NCBI GenBank assembly: GCA_937968015.1 | Contig: CALBSO010000034.1 | Location: 1-16,529 of the forward strand | Direction: 5' to 3' | From: an uncultured Thermomicrobia bacterium | Lineage (GTDB): Bacteria; Chloroflexota; Chloroflexia; Thermomicrobiales; JALYUS01 | DNA length: 16,529 bases | Part shown: piece by piece, positions 1 to 6,976 of the stretch | Numbering within the stretch: the stretch's first letter is position 1 | Layout: each line of letters opens with the position of its first letter | Notes under the pieces: model-generated | The model's input: the letters and a program-made list of their open reading frames with translations, nothing else | Told to the model about the DNA's origin: nothing | Databases searched by the model: none | Translations under genes and position numbers: made by a program

Positions 1-34
1 ACGCGGGGGGATAGGGGGAATGGGGGCGGGGCAT
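1..34 (-). CDS. 5' end of an unidentified gene running off the left edge
   Basis: An ATG at 34-32 on the minus strand lies six bases downstream of a near-ideal Shine-Dalgarno sequence, AAGGAGGT (48-41). Eleven open codons follow before the window ends and encode a proline-rich start, MPRPHSPYPPA. The fragment is too short to assign a family. The support is the strength and spacing of the ribosome binding site and the gene-free stretch upstream. Gene order suggests a separate transcription unit from the amidohydrolase upstream, because a hairpin lies between them. Confidence 0.4.
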   Translation of the reverse strand, partial: MPRPHSPYPPA

Positions 35-40
35 CGGGAC

Positions 41-48
41 ACCTCCTT
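41..48 (-). promoter_or_regulatory. Strong Shine-Dalgarno for the left-edge gene
   Basis: The minus strand reads AAGGAGGT, a full match to the anti-Shine-Dalgarno core, six bases before an ATG at 34-32. It is the main reason to believe a gene begins here. Confidence 0.45.
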
Positions 49-293
49 GGGATGCATGCCCAAATCATCAGGTGTCCACCAAACCGACGCAACTCCAGCC
101 TCGCTCTTTGCCCTCCTCTGCGTCAACGCCAACTAGCAATCACGGTATATTTTTATCTCAGGACTTTGCTGTTCTCTGCCTTCTATTTGCTCATCCTCTT
201 CGGGTCGTACCCGCTATACTGCGGCGTGGACCAGCAACGAAAATTGTGCGTCGAATCCACGCGGACGCCCGATTAGCGGAAAGAACGTTCGGA
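49..293. other. Intergenic region with no recognisable gene
   Basis: This stretch lies between the leftward terminator-like hairpin and the left-edge gene. It is less GC-rich than its surroundings, with an AT-rich patch at about 144-158. Short open frames on the plus strand here have no ribosome binding site and resemble nothing known. A minus-strand promoter for the left-edge gene is expected in this interval, but no convincing -35/-10 pair was found. Confidence 0.5.
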
Positions 294-339
294 CGGGGCT
301 ACTGGAGTGATCGGCGTGCCAATCACTCCAGTAGCCCCG
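294..339 (-). terminator. Long perfect hairpin at the end of the minus-strand operon
   Basis: Arms at 294-311 and 322-339 pair perfectly over 18 bp. The 10-base loop can close three further pairs (313-315 with 318-320). The structure is too long and exact to be chance and sits at the end of the seven-gene minus-strand operon. The TGA stop of the last gene (325-323) lies inside the right arm. No clear U-tract follows on the minus strand, only a weakly T-rich GTTCTTTCC. It may therefore act as a stem-only terminator or as a 3'-end stabiliser, and the symmetric stem could work in either direction. Confidence 0.6.
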
Positions 340-1603
340 ATGGAGAGTAATTAATGCCTTGATGCATCACAAACTCGATATTGCCGAGGGCGGTGATGTC
401 GGCTAACGGATCACCGTCGACCGCGATGATATCCGCAGCTTTCCCCGCCACCAAGGACCCGGTCTCGTCCGCAATGCCGAGCGCCCGCGCCCCCCCGAGC
501 GTCCCGGCCACAATCGCGTCTATCGCTGGCATCCCCCAACGGACGAGGATTTCCATCTCGTATGCGAAAAGCCCGTGCATCGAATCGGTACCGAGACTGT
601 ATGGCACCCCGGCGGCGGCGGACCGCCGGAAGTCCTCGGCGGCTCGCTCACGCAGCCAGGAGACCCGCGCCGCGACCGCCTGGTCGTCGAACTCACGCTG
701 CGCGAGCCGTTCTTCGTCGAGCCTCCGGATATGGTCGAGGCGGGCAGCGATGGACTTCCCCCGGAGGACATCCCAGTCCACCGAAGTTTGCAGGCCAATC
801 GTGTACGTGGGTACGGCGATCGCGCCGCTCGTCAGATAGAGATCAATCGCCTCGTCATCGGTCGGGAAGACATGATCGGTCAGGTCGAGGCCGAGTTGCA
901 GGCAGAGTCGCAAGCCGGTATCGAGATCGGCGCGCAAGTGGGCGCCGATCTTCCTCCCGACGCGATGCGTTTCGTCGATTGCTGCCGCGATCTCCGCCTC
1001 CGTGAAACCGAGATATTCTTTCGCGTTTCGCACATATTGCCGGCCGGTGACGATCAATTTCGTGAAGTCGCACCCCATCCGCAGTTGCTCGCGGACGGTT
1101 CGCCGCATCTCGTCCGCGCCATCCACGATCCACGCACCGACGCGCGACCCGTGCCCGTTCGATGAGGTGATTGCCCGCCCGCTGATCAGCAATCGCGGAC
1201 CGATAATATAGCCGTCCGCGATCGCGTCGCGGATGATGACATCGTTGTACGGCACCTCACCGACGATGCGCATCGTCGTCACGCCGGACGCGAGATCGAG
1301 GCGGAGATTGCGCGCCCCCCGCAGCACCTGCCGCGCGCTCGGCTCGTTCAGCCCCTCGAGTTGGCCGATGATCCCCGTCAGACCCGGATTGATCGTGATG
1401 TGGGTGTGGGCATCGATAAAACCGGGCAGGAGTGTCCGGTCGCCGAAATCGGTCACCACCGCGTCATCAGGGATCGCCGTGCTGACGCGCGACCCCACCG
1501 CCACGATCCTGTCGCCATCAACGATTATCACCGCGTCGGTGATGGCTGGGCTCCCGGCCCCATCAATCAATCGCTTTGCCATCAGTGCGTGCTTCCCTGC
1601 CAT
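323..1603 (-). CDS. Amidohydrolase family protein (imidazolonepropionase/prolidase-like), copy 1
   Basis: Predicted 426-aa cytoplasmic metal-dependent hydrolase of the amidohydrolase superfamily. It resembles the branch containing imidazolonepropionase and Xaa-Pro dipeptidases, which cleave amide or peptide bonds in small molecules. An N-terminal beta domain (about 1-60) leads into the metal-binding HTH motif (His66, His68). Further expected ligands are Lys182 (possible carboxylated lysine), His222, His244 and Asp340 in GTDSMHG. A closing KAADIIAVDGDPL segment is typical of the superfamily. The start at 1603 is preferred because GGGAGG (1615-1610) precedes it by six bases; an ATG at 1633 has no comparable site. 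It is the last gene of the operon and is paralogous to the amidohydrolase at 2348-3625. The substrate is unknown; a dipeptidase or a cyclic amide hydrolase are both possible. Confidence 0.88.
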   Translation of the reverse strand: MAGKHALMAKRLIDGAGSPAITDAVIIVDGDRIVAVGSRVSTAIPDDAVVTDFGDRTLLPGFIDAHTHITINPGLTGIIGQLEGLNEPSARQVLRGARNLRLDLASGVTTMRIVGEVPYNDVIIRDAIADGYIIGPRLLISGRAITSSNGHGSRVGAWIVDGADEMRRTVREQLRMGCDFTKLIVTGRQYVRNAKEYLGFTEAEIAAAIDETHRVGRKIGAHLRADLDTGLRLCLQLGLDLTDHVFPTDDEAIDLYLTSGAIAVPTYTIGLQTSVDWDVLRGKSIAARLDHIRRLDEERLAQREFDDQAVAARVSWLRERAAEDFRRSAAAGVPYSLGTDSMHGLFAYEMEILVRWGMPAIDAIVAGTLGGARALGIADETGSLVAGKAADIIAVDGDPLADITALGNIEFVMHQGINYSPSGLLE

Positions 1604-1609
1604 GCGTTG

Positions 1610-1615
1610 CCTCCC
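1610..1615 (-). promoter_or_regulatory. Shine-Dalgarno deciding the start of amidohydrolase copy 1
   Basis: The minus strand reads GGGAGG (within AGAGGGAGG), six bases before the ATG at 1603-1601. The alternative upstream ATG at 1633 lacks such a site, so the shorter protein is favoured. Confidence 0.6.
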
Positions 1616-1639
1616 TCTGGTGTGATCGATCATTCGTGC

Positions 1640-2329
1640 CTATGCGGATACCGCCGCCAGTTTGGGGGGCACGGGATATGAACGCTTGCTGTGACTCAGC
1701 CCGGTCGCCACGAACAGTTCCGCCATCCGGAGGGTGACGTGCAGCGGGTTCAGCACCGGCACGCCGACCGCTTCCTGCAACTCCGCCGCCCGGAATGAGA
1801 GCGTGCCGCAGCCGAGCACGAGCACATCGGCGCGATCCTCCTCGATGACGCGGTGGCTGACATTAATCAGTCGGGCGAAGGTCGCCTCTGGGTCCCGATT
1901 GAGTTCGAGGACGGGGATGCCGATGTGCCGAACCGATGCGAGTTTCGGCTCGACGCCGGTCAGCCGGGCGAGGTTTTCCAGGGGCCGGATGACATTCTCG
2001 AGGACGGTGACGATGCTGAAGCGGTGGCCGAGGTTGGCGGCGACGAGCATCGAGGTCGCACCCGTGCCGAGGACGGGGATCGACACCAGCTCCCGCCCCC
2101 CGTCCACGCCGGGATCGGCGAAGCAGCCATGGACGATGGCGTCGAACCCCTCGCGTTCGAGTTCGACCGCCTTCTCCATGAAGCCGGGGACGGAGAGGTA
2201 CTCTTCCCACATGGATTCGATGCTCGCCGGTCCCCCGTCCGCCGGGCGCGCCTCGACTGTGGTCCCCGGCCCAACGAATGCTTGCAGGGCTGCCTCACGA
2301 TGCTTCGGTCCAACATACGCGATACGCAT
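1640..2329 (-). CDS. Asp/Glu/hydantoin racemase family protein
   Basis: The 229-aa product matches the aspartate/glutamate racemase superfamily, closest in style to hydantoin racemases (HyuE) and related racemase-fold enzymes. These use two cysteines for metal-independent proton exchange at an alpha carbon. Both are visible: Cys69 in HGCFADPG and Cys174 in VLGCGTLSF, in two similar halves. The length fits the family. AAGGGGGA (2343-2336) precedes the ATG by six bases. The gene sits between two paralogous amidohydrolases, 18 bases after one and overlapping neither. This arrangement recalls hydantoin-utilisation clusters (hydrolase plus racemase), but the neighbouring amidohydrolases are not of the classical D-hydantoinase type. 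Racemisation of a hydantoin, an amino acid or a related cyclic amide is inferred. Decarboxylases and isomerases share this fold, so the reaction is uncertain. Confidence 0.85.
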   Translation of the reverse strand: MRIAYVGPKHREAALQAFVGPGTTVEARPADGGPASIESMWEEYLSVPGFMEKAVELEREGFDAIVHGCFADPGVDGGRELVSIPVLGTGATSMLVAANLGHRFSIVTVLENVIRPLENLARLTGVEPKLASVRHIGIPVLELNRDPEATFARLINVSHRVIEEDRADVLVLGCGTLSFRAAELQEAVGVPVLNPLHVTLRMAELFVATGLSHSKRSYPVPPKLAAVSA

Positions 2330-2347
2330 GACACATCCCCCTTGCGA

Positions 2348-3625
2348 TCAGAAGATCGACAGATGATCGAAACGCATGCCGCCCTTCATGAGGAAACGGG
2401 GGCGCGCGATGGCCCAGATATCTTCCAGCGGGTTGCCGTCCACCGAGATAATGTCCGCGTACTTGTCTGCCTCAAGGGTGCCGCAGACCTTTTCCATCCC
2501 GCAGACTTCCGCCGCCTGCTTCGTGGATGCCATCAGCGCCTGCATCGGTGAGAGGCCCCATTCCACCAGCGTACCGATCTCGTGGCCGATGAGTCCGTGC
2601 ATGCTGTCCATGCCGACCGTCCAGTGCACGCCCGCCTTGATCGCCTTCTGGAACGAGGGTACGACCCGCTCGTAGGTCTGCAACACGCGGTCGCGTAGAG
2701 AGAGGCCGGTCTTGTAGTAGTCGGCGAAGCCGCTCGTATCGGGTGGGTTTTCCACTGTATCCTTGACGATCTGGCGCATGACATTGACACGCCCCTCGAT
2801 ATCCTTCCCCGCGAACCACGCCCAATCGGTCTGCGTCTGGAAGCCGATCGTGAAGGTGCGAACGAAGGCCGCGCCGGATTGCAGATAGAGGTCAATCTGC
2901 TCGTCGGTCTGGGGGATGGCGTGCTCGATGGAGTCGCAGCCCGCCGCCAGGCAGAGGCGGAGCGACGTGTCCGGCCGGGCACTGGCGTGGGCGGTGATCA
3001 GTTTCCCGGCGCGGTGGGCTTCATCAACGGCGGCCTGAATCTCCTCGGCAGAGTAACTCGCGCTCGTCGGCGTGCGGTCCAGCACGAGAATCTTGATGAA
3101 GTCCGCGCCGTGTTGCAGGTTCTCGCGGACCGCCTTGCGGATCTCGTCCGGGCCGTCGAACATCCAGCCCGGCGCGCCGTGGCCGTTCGATGAGGTGATG
3201 CCCCGTGTGGTACAGAGGAGGCGGGGGCCGGGGATCCAGCCCGCGTCAATCGCCCGCCGGAGGGCGATGTCATTCCAATTCACTTCGGCAATGGCGCGTT
3301 GCGTCGTGATGCCGGACTTGAAATCCAGGCGTAGGTTGTGCGCCCCGCGTGCTCCCTGCAGCGCGTCCGACTCCGCCAACCCCTCCAATTGTCCGAGGAG
3401 GCCCCGCTTGCCCGGATTGATCGTCAGGTGGGTGTGGGGATCTACCAGACCCGGCAGGATCGTCTCACTGCCAAGATCAATGACTTCGGCGCCGTCCGGA
3501 ATGCCCAGGTCCGCCTCGCGCCCAACCGCTTTGATGCGGTCATTCTCGACGAGAACCACGGCGTTGTGAATCGGCTCCGCCCCCGTGCCGTCAATGAGTA
3601 GCGCACTCTTGATCGCAATCGTCAT
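2348..3625 (-). CDS. Amidohydrolase family protein (imidazolonepropionase/prolidase-like), copy 2
   Basis: A 425-aa metal-dependent hydrolase clearly paralogous to the protein at 323-1603. Shared landmarks include HTH at His64/His66, a TINPG segment just after it, TSSNGHG, Lys178 as the likely bridging lysine, His213, His235 and Asp340 in GMDSMHG. The frame is open upstream to 4102, but that extension lies entirely opposite the M20 peptidase gene. The ATG at 3625 has GGGGAG (3637-3632) six bases upstream and gives an N-terminus matching the family, so it is chosen. A 73-base gap separates it from the M20 gene upstream. It probably hydrolyses a peptide-like or cyclic amide substrate in the cytoplasm. 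Having two diverged copies in one operon suggests different substrate or stereochemical preferences, which is inference. Confidence 0.9.
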   Translation of the reverse strand: MTIAIKSALLIDGTGAEPIHNAVVLVENDRIKAVGREADLGIPDGAEVIDLGSETILPGLVDPHTHLTINPGKRGLLGQLEGLAESDALQGARGAHNLRLDFKSGITTQRAIAEVNWNDIALRRAIDAGWIPGPRLLCTTRGITSSNGHGAPGWMFDGPDEIRKAVRENLQHGADFIKILVLDRTPTSASYSAEEIQAAVDEAHRAGKLITAHASARPDTSLRLCLAAGCDSIEHAIPQTDEQIDLYLQSGAAFVRTFTIGFQTQTDWAWFAGKDIEGRVNVMRQIVKDTVENPPDTSGFADYYKTGLSLRDRVLQTYERVVPSFQKAIKAGVHWTVGMDSMHGLIGHEIGTLVEWGLSPMQALMASTKQAAEVCGMEKVCGTLEADKYADIISVDGNPLEDIWAIARPRFLMKGGMRFDHLSIF

Positions 3626-3698
3626 ACCGGTCTCCCCTTCCCTCTCTTCATCAAACTCCGCACAACGCATTTCACACTTTGCGGGACGGAATTGGTTG

Positions 3699-5057
3699 CT
3701 ATACGACCGTGGCGAACTCCTGGAAGAGCAGCGCGATCCCCTTGATCCCGTTGATGTAGTCCTCGACGAACATGTTCTCGTTCGGTGCGTGGATGCGGGA
3801 GTCCGGGTTGCCGCCGCCAGGGCCGGAGACCGAAGGGATACCGAGCGCCTGACAGAGGGGATACATCGGGCCGCTCCCCGGTGTGATCGGCACGGTGACG
3901 GGGTCCTGGCCGGAGACGGCGCGCACCACATTCTGCACCGCCCGCACGAGCGGTGCGTCGAGATCGGTCTTTGCCGGATGCTCTGCGGCGAGGAGCCGGG
4001 CTTCGACGTCCTCGAAGCCATGCGCGTCCAAATGCGCCCGCACGAGCCGGAAGATCTCCTGCGGGTCCTGGTCCGGCACGAGGCGCATATCGACCTTCGC
4101 ACTGACGGCGTTCGGGAGGACTGTCTTCAACCCCTCCCCAGTGTAGCCACCCTCGATGCCGCAGATGGTGCATGTCGGCAGGAACATGTCCTTGATCTTC
4201 AGCGCCTGCCCGCGCAGACCGAGGAGCACATCATCGAGCCCGAACATCGTGAGAAACTCCTGCTCGTCGAACGGGAGCGCTTCGAGGAGCCGCAACTCGT
4301 CGTCGGTCGGCGCGCGGACCGCATTATTGAAGCCCGCGATCGTGATCCGCTCGTCCGCGCCTTTGAGCGTCGCGAGCGCCCAGACCATGCGCCAGAGCGG
4401 ATTGGGCACGATCGTCGCGCGGCTCGAATGCATGTCCGTATTCGCGCCCCGGGCGGAGAGTTCGATGTAGCAGATGCCCTTGAGGCCGCACGAGAGACGG
4501 ATGCGTCCGTTGAAGTCCCTGCCGCCGCCTTCCCAAATACAACCGTCTGCGGGGGTGATGAGCGCGCGGTGCTCGTGCACGAATCGCTCGAGGTTGGGGC
4601 TGCCAATCTCCTCTTCACCCTCTTGGATGAAGCGGATGGTCAGCGGCAGATCGCCGCGTACCTGTCGCCAGGCATCAACAGCGCAGATTCGTGCGACGAG
4701 ATGCCCCTTGTTATCGCCGACGCCGCGCGCCCAGATCCGGCCATCCCGCACCTCGGCGGCGAAGGGGTCAGACTCCCAAAGGTTCAGTGGCTCGGGCGGC
4801 TGGACATCGTAGTGATTGTAGAGATTGAGGATGCGCCCGGCGGGTCCGTCAATTTGGCCGAACACCACGGGATTCCCGCCCTCGATTGGGATGATCTGGG
4901 CGCTCGCGCCGACATCCGTCAGCATTGATCGGCAGAGTTCCGCCATCTCGGAGATGCCGATATCCTGCGTGGAGATGCTCGGCTGCTGGCACGCCCGCTG
5001 GATCATCTCGATGTACCGGTCGCGCTGCGTATCAATGTAGGCGATGAGATCCTGCAT
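3699..5057 (-). CDS. M20 family metallopeptidase (dipeptidase-like)
   Basis: A 452-aa two-zinc exopeptidase of the M20/ArgE/carnosinase family, probably removing residues from di- and short peptides in the cytoplasm. All catalytic landmarks are intact: YNHYDVQP (His82 metal ligand, Asp84), GVGDNKGH (bridging Asp115), EGEEEIGS (catalytic Glu149 and metal Glu150 by alignment to carnosinase), Asp171 in ADGCIW, and His423 in IHAPNENM. The long insert at about 190-390 is the lid/dimerisation domain typical of the 450-residue dipeptidase branch (CNDP/DUG1-like), as opposed to the shorter deacylases. The ATG at 5057 follows AAGGGGA (5071-5065) by seven bases. It lies 39 bases after the DppC-like permease gene, consistent with hydrolysis of imported peptides. 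A carbamoyl-amino-acid amidase is less likely given the motifs. Confidence 0.93.
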   Translation of the reverse strand: MQDLIAYIDTQRDRYIEMIQRACQQPSISTQDIGISEMAELCRSMLTDVGASAQIIPIEGGNPVVFGQIDGPAGRILNLYNHYDVQPPEPLNLWESDPFAAEVRDGRIWARGVGDNKGHLVARICAVDAWRQVRGDLPLTIRFIQEGEEEIGSPNLERFVHEHRALITPADGCIWEGGGRDFNGRIRLSCGLKGICYIELSARGANTDMHSSRATIVPNPLWRMVWALATLKGADERITIAGFNNAVRAPTDDELRLLEALPFDEQEFLTMFGLDDVLLGLRGQALKIKDMFLPTCTICGIEGGYTGEGLKTVLPNAVSAKVDMRLVPDQDPQEIFRLVRAHLDAHGFEDVEARLLAAEHPAKTDLDAPLVRAVQNVVRAVSGQDPVTVPITPGSGPMYPLCQALGIPSVSGPGGGNPDSRIHAPNENMFVEDYINGIKGIALLFQEFATVV

Positions 5058-5096
5058 AGGACTGTCCCCTTCCGTGTAAGAGAAAGACGTGCTCGG

Positions 5097-6002
5097 TCAG
5101 CGTTTCAAGCGTGGATCGAGCGCATCTCGCAGGCCGTCCCCGACCATGTTGATCGAGAGCACGGTGACCATGATCGCGAGACCGGGGAAGAGCGTGATCC
5201 ACCAGGCAATCGAGAGGTAATTCCGCCCGGCGCTCAACATCGCCCCCCATTCCGGAGTCGGCGGCTTGGCGCCGAGGCCAAGAAAGGAAAGGGAGGCGCC
5301 GACGAGGATCGCGCTGCCGATGCCGAGCGTCGCCAGGACGATAACCGGCGAGAGGACGTTTGGGAGGATGTGCCGGAACATGATCGCGGCGTCTCGCGCG
5401 CCACTGACCCGCGCCGCCTCGACATACGCCTGCTGCTTCGCCGCGAGGGTCGTCCCACGGACGAGGCGGGTGTATGCGGGGATGCCTGAGATGCCAACCG
5501 CGATCATCAGGTTGTAAAGACTTGGCCCGAGGATCGCGATGATCGCCAGCGCCAGCAGGATGCCGGGAAAGGCGAGCATAATATCGATCACGATCGTGAT
5601 CACCGCGTCCACGGTATGGCCGAAGTAGCCCGCGACCAGCCCCAACACGATCCCACAGACCATTGCAAGGCCGACCGCGATAAACCCGACCTCGAACGAG
5701 AGCCGCGCGCCGAAGATAATCCGCGAGAGGATATCGCGCCCGAATTGATCCGTGCCAAAGAGGTGCGCGGCGGACGGTCCCTTGAGGTTCGATACGGGTG
5801 CGATGGCATTCGGGTCGTACGGCGCGATCAGCGGCGCAGCGATCGCCATCAGGGCGAGGATCGCAAGGATCGCGAGACCGCCGAGCGCGCCCCGGTTGCG
5901 CACGAGCCGCCGAACGGCATCCCGCCACAGGCTCGACGCCCGCACGCGTGACGTCAGGATCGTTGTTGCCTCGGTAGTGATGGGCATCTCAGTCGCGGAC
6001 AT
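5097..6002 (-). CDS. Peptide-type ABC transporter permease, DppC/OppC family
   Basis: A 301-aa inner-membrane permease of the binding-protein-dependent dipeptide/oligopeptide/nickel class. It has the DppC hallmarks: a first transmembrane helix at about 42-60 followed by an APYDPN loop, then HLFGTDQFGRDILSRI (about 80-95), about five further hydrophobic segments, the EAA loop that contacts the ATPase (EAARVSG at 195-201), LSFLGLGAKPP, and a C-terminal LRDALDPRLK. The length is normal. AGGAAG lies four bases before the ATG at 6002; an internal ATG five codons later is a weaker alternative. It should pair with the permease at 6047-6973. No ATPase gene follows; an M20 peptidase gene occupies the place usually taken by dppD/dppF. 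Confidence 0.93.
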   Translation of the reverse strand: MSATEMPITTEATTILTSRVRASSLWRDAVRRLVRNRGALGGLAILAILALMAIAAPLIAPYDPNAIAPVSNLKGPSAAHLFGTDQFGRDILSRIIFGARLSFEVGFIAVGLAMVCGIVLGLVAGYFGHTVDAVITIVIDIMLAFPGILLALAIIAILGPSLYNLMIAVGISGIPAYTRLVRGTTLAAKQQAYVEAARVSGARDAAIMFRHILPNVLSPVIVLATLGIGSAILVGASLSFLGLGAKPPTPEWGAMLSAGRNYLSIAWWITLFPGLAIMVTVLSINMVGDGLRDALDPRLKR

Positions 6003-6046
6003 CGCTCTTCCTGTTCTCTCCCGTTTCGATGAGGATCGCCGTGAGG

Positions 6047-6973
6047 TTAGTTATAGCGGATCCGGGGGTCCAGGACCGAATAGAGCAGGTCCACTGCAAG
6101 GTTGACGGTGACGTAGACGAGGGCCGCGAAGAGCACCGTGCCTTGAATGACGGGAAAATCCTTCGCGAGGACGGCGTCAATCGCCATCCGGCCAATGCCC
6201 TGCCGCGCGAAGACCGTCTCAATGACGACCGCGCCGCCGAGCAGTGTCCCGAACTGCAGGCCGATAATCGTCACGACCGGGATCAGGGCGTTTTTCAGGC
6301 CGTGGCGGAGGATCACCGTGGATGTCGCCAGCCCCTTCGCTTTCGCGGACATGATGTACTCCTGGCGCAGTACATCGAGCATGCTCGATCGCACCAGACG
6401 CGCGATGATCGCCGAAGCCCCGAAACCAAGCGTAAAGGCGGGCAGGATCAGACCCCGAATGCCCTCACCACCGATCACGGGGACCCAATGCAGCTTGACA
6501 GCGAATAAGAGGATCAAGAGCAAGCCGAGCCAGAAACTCGGCATGGAGACGCCGAGCAGCGCGACCGACATACTCGCGGTGTCCAGCCAGGTATTATGCC
6601 GCACGGCCGCGACGATCCCGAGCGTTACACCGATCAGAATGGCAATGAAGATGCCCGCAAACGTCAACTGGAGAGTGCTACCCACCTGGTCGCGGATCAT
6701 CTTCGTCACCGGCTGGTTGGTGAAGATGGACCGCCCCAGGTTGCCGTGCAACTCCCGCGAGAGAAACTGGAGGTACTGCGTCGAGAGCGGTTTGTCCAGG
6801 CCGAGCTGGACGCGGATCTTCTGGACCGTTTCCTGCGTCATGCCGGGGCTCCGGCTGGCGATTTCCTCGGCGGGGTCGCCCGGCAGCAGGTGGATCATGA
6901 AGAAGACGAGGGTGGAGACGCCAAGGACGACAGGAATCGCCCGCAGAAGTCGCCCCCGGAGATACGTTCCCAT
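6047..6973 (-). CDS. Peptide-type ABC transporter permease, DppB/OppB family
   Basis: A 308-aa inner-membrane permease of the DppB class. Diagnostic segments are the N-terminal helix followed by HLLPGDPAE (about 28-36), LGLDKPLSTQYLQFL (about 57-71), HGNLGRSIF, the cytoplasmic EAA-type loop around YIMSAKAKGL (206-215), an ETVFARQGIGRM segment and the closing LLYSVLDPRIRY. About six membrane segments are evident. The start lies three bases after the stop of the substrate-binding protein gene and has only a weak ribosome binding site (GAAGAG), so translational coupling to that gene is likely. It should form a heterodimer with the DppC-like protein encoded 44 bases downstream. Confidence 0.93.
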   Translation of the reverse strand: MGTYLRGRLLRAIPVVLGVSTLVFFMIHLLPGDPAEEIASRSPGMTQETVQKIRVQLGLDKPLSTQYLQFLSRELHGNLGRSIFTNQPVTKMIRDQVGSTLQLTFAGIFIAILIGVTLGIVAAVRHNTWLDTASMSVALLGVSMPSFWLGLLLILLFAVKLHWVPVIGGEGIRGLILPAFTLGFGASAIIARLVRSSMLDVLRQEYIMSAKAKGLATSTVILRHGLKNALIPVVTIIGLQFGTLLGGAVVIETVFARQGIGRMAIDAVLAKDFPVIQGTVLFAALVYVTVNLAVDLLYSVLDPRIRYN

Positions 6974-6976
6974 CGT

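Noticed and set aside
187..220. Plus-strand promoter ending in TATACT (215-220)
   Set aside because: No -35 box at acceptable spacing and no plus-strand gene follows.
52..350. Two overlapping small plus-strand open frames
   Set aside because: They have no ribosome binding sites or recognisable motifs, and one runs through the hairpin.
1640..3625. Classical hydantoin-utilisation cluster (HyuA/HyuC/HyuE)
   Set aside because: The amidohydrolases are of the imidazolonepropionase/prolidase branch and the M20 enzyme is dipeptidase-like, so only the racemase family matches.
3626..4102. N-terminal extension of amidohydrolase copy 2 (frame open to 4102)
   Set aside because: It lies opposite the coding frame of the intact M20 peptidase, is arginine/serine-rich shadow sequence, and a good ribosome binding site precedes the ATG at 3625.
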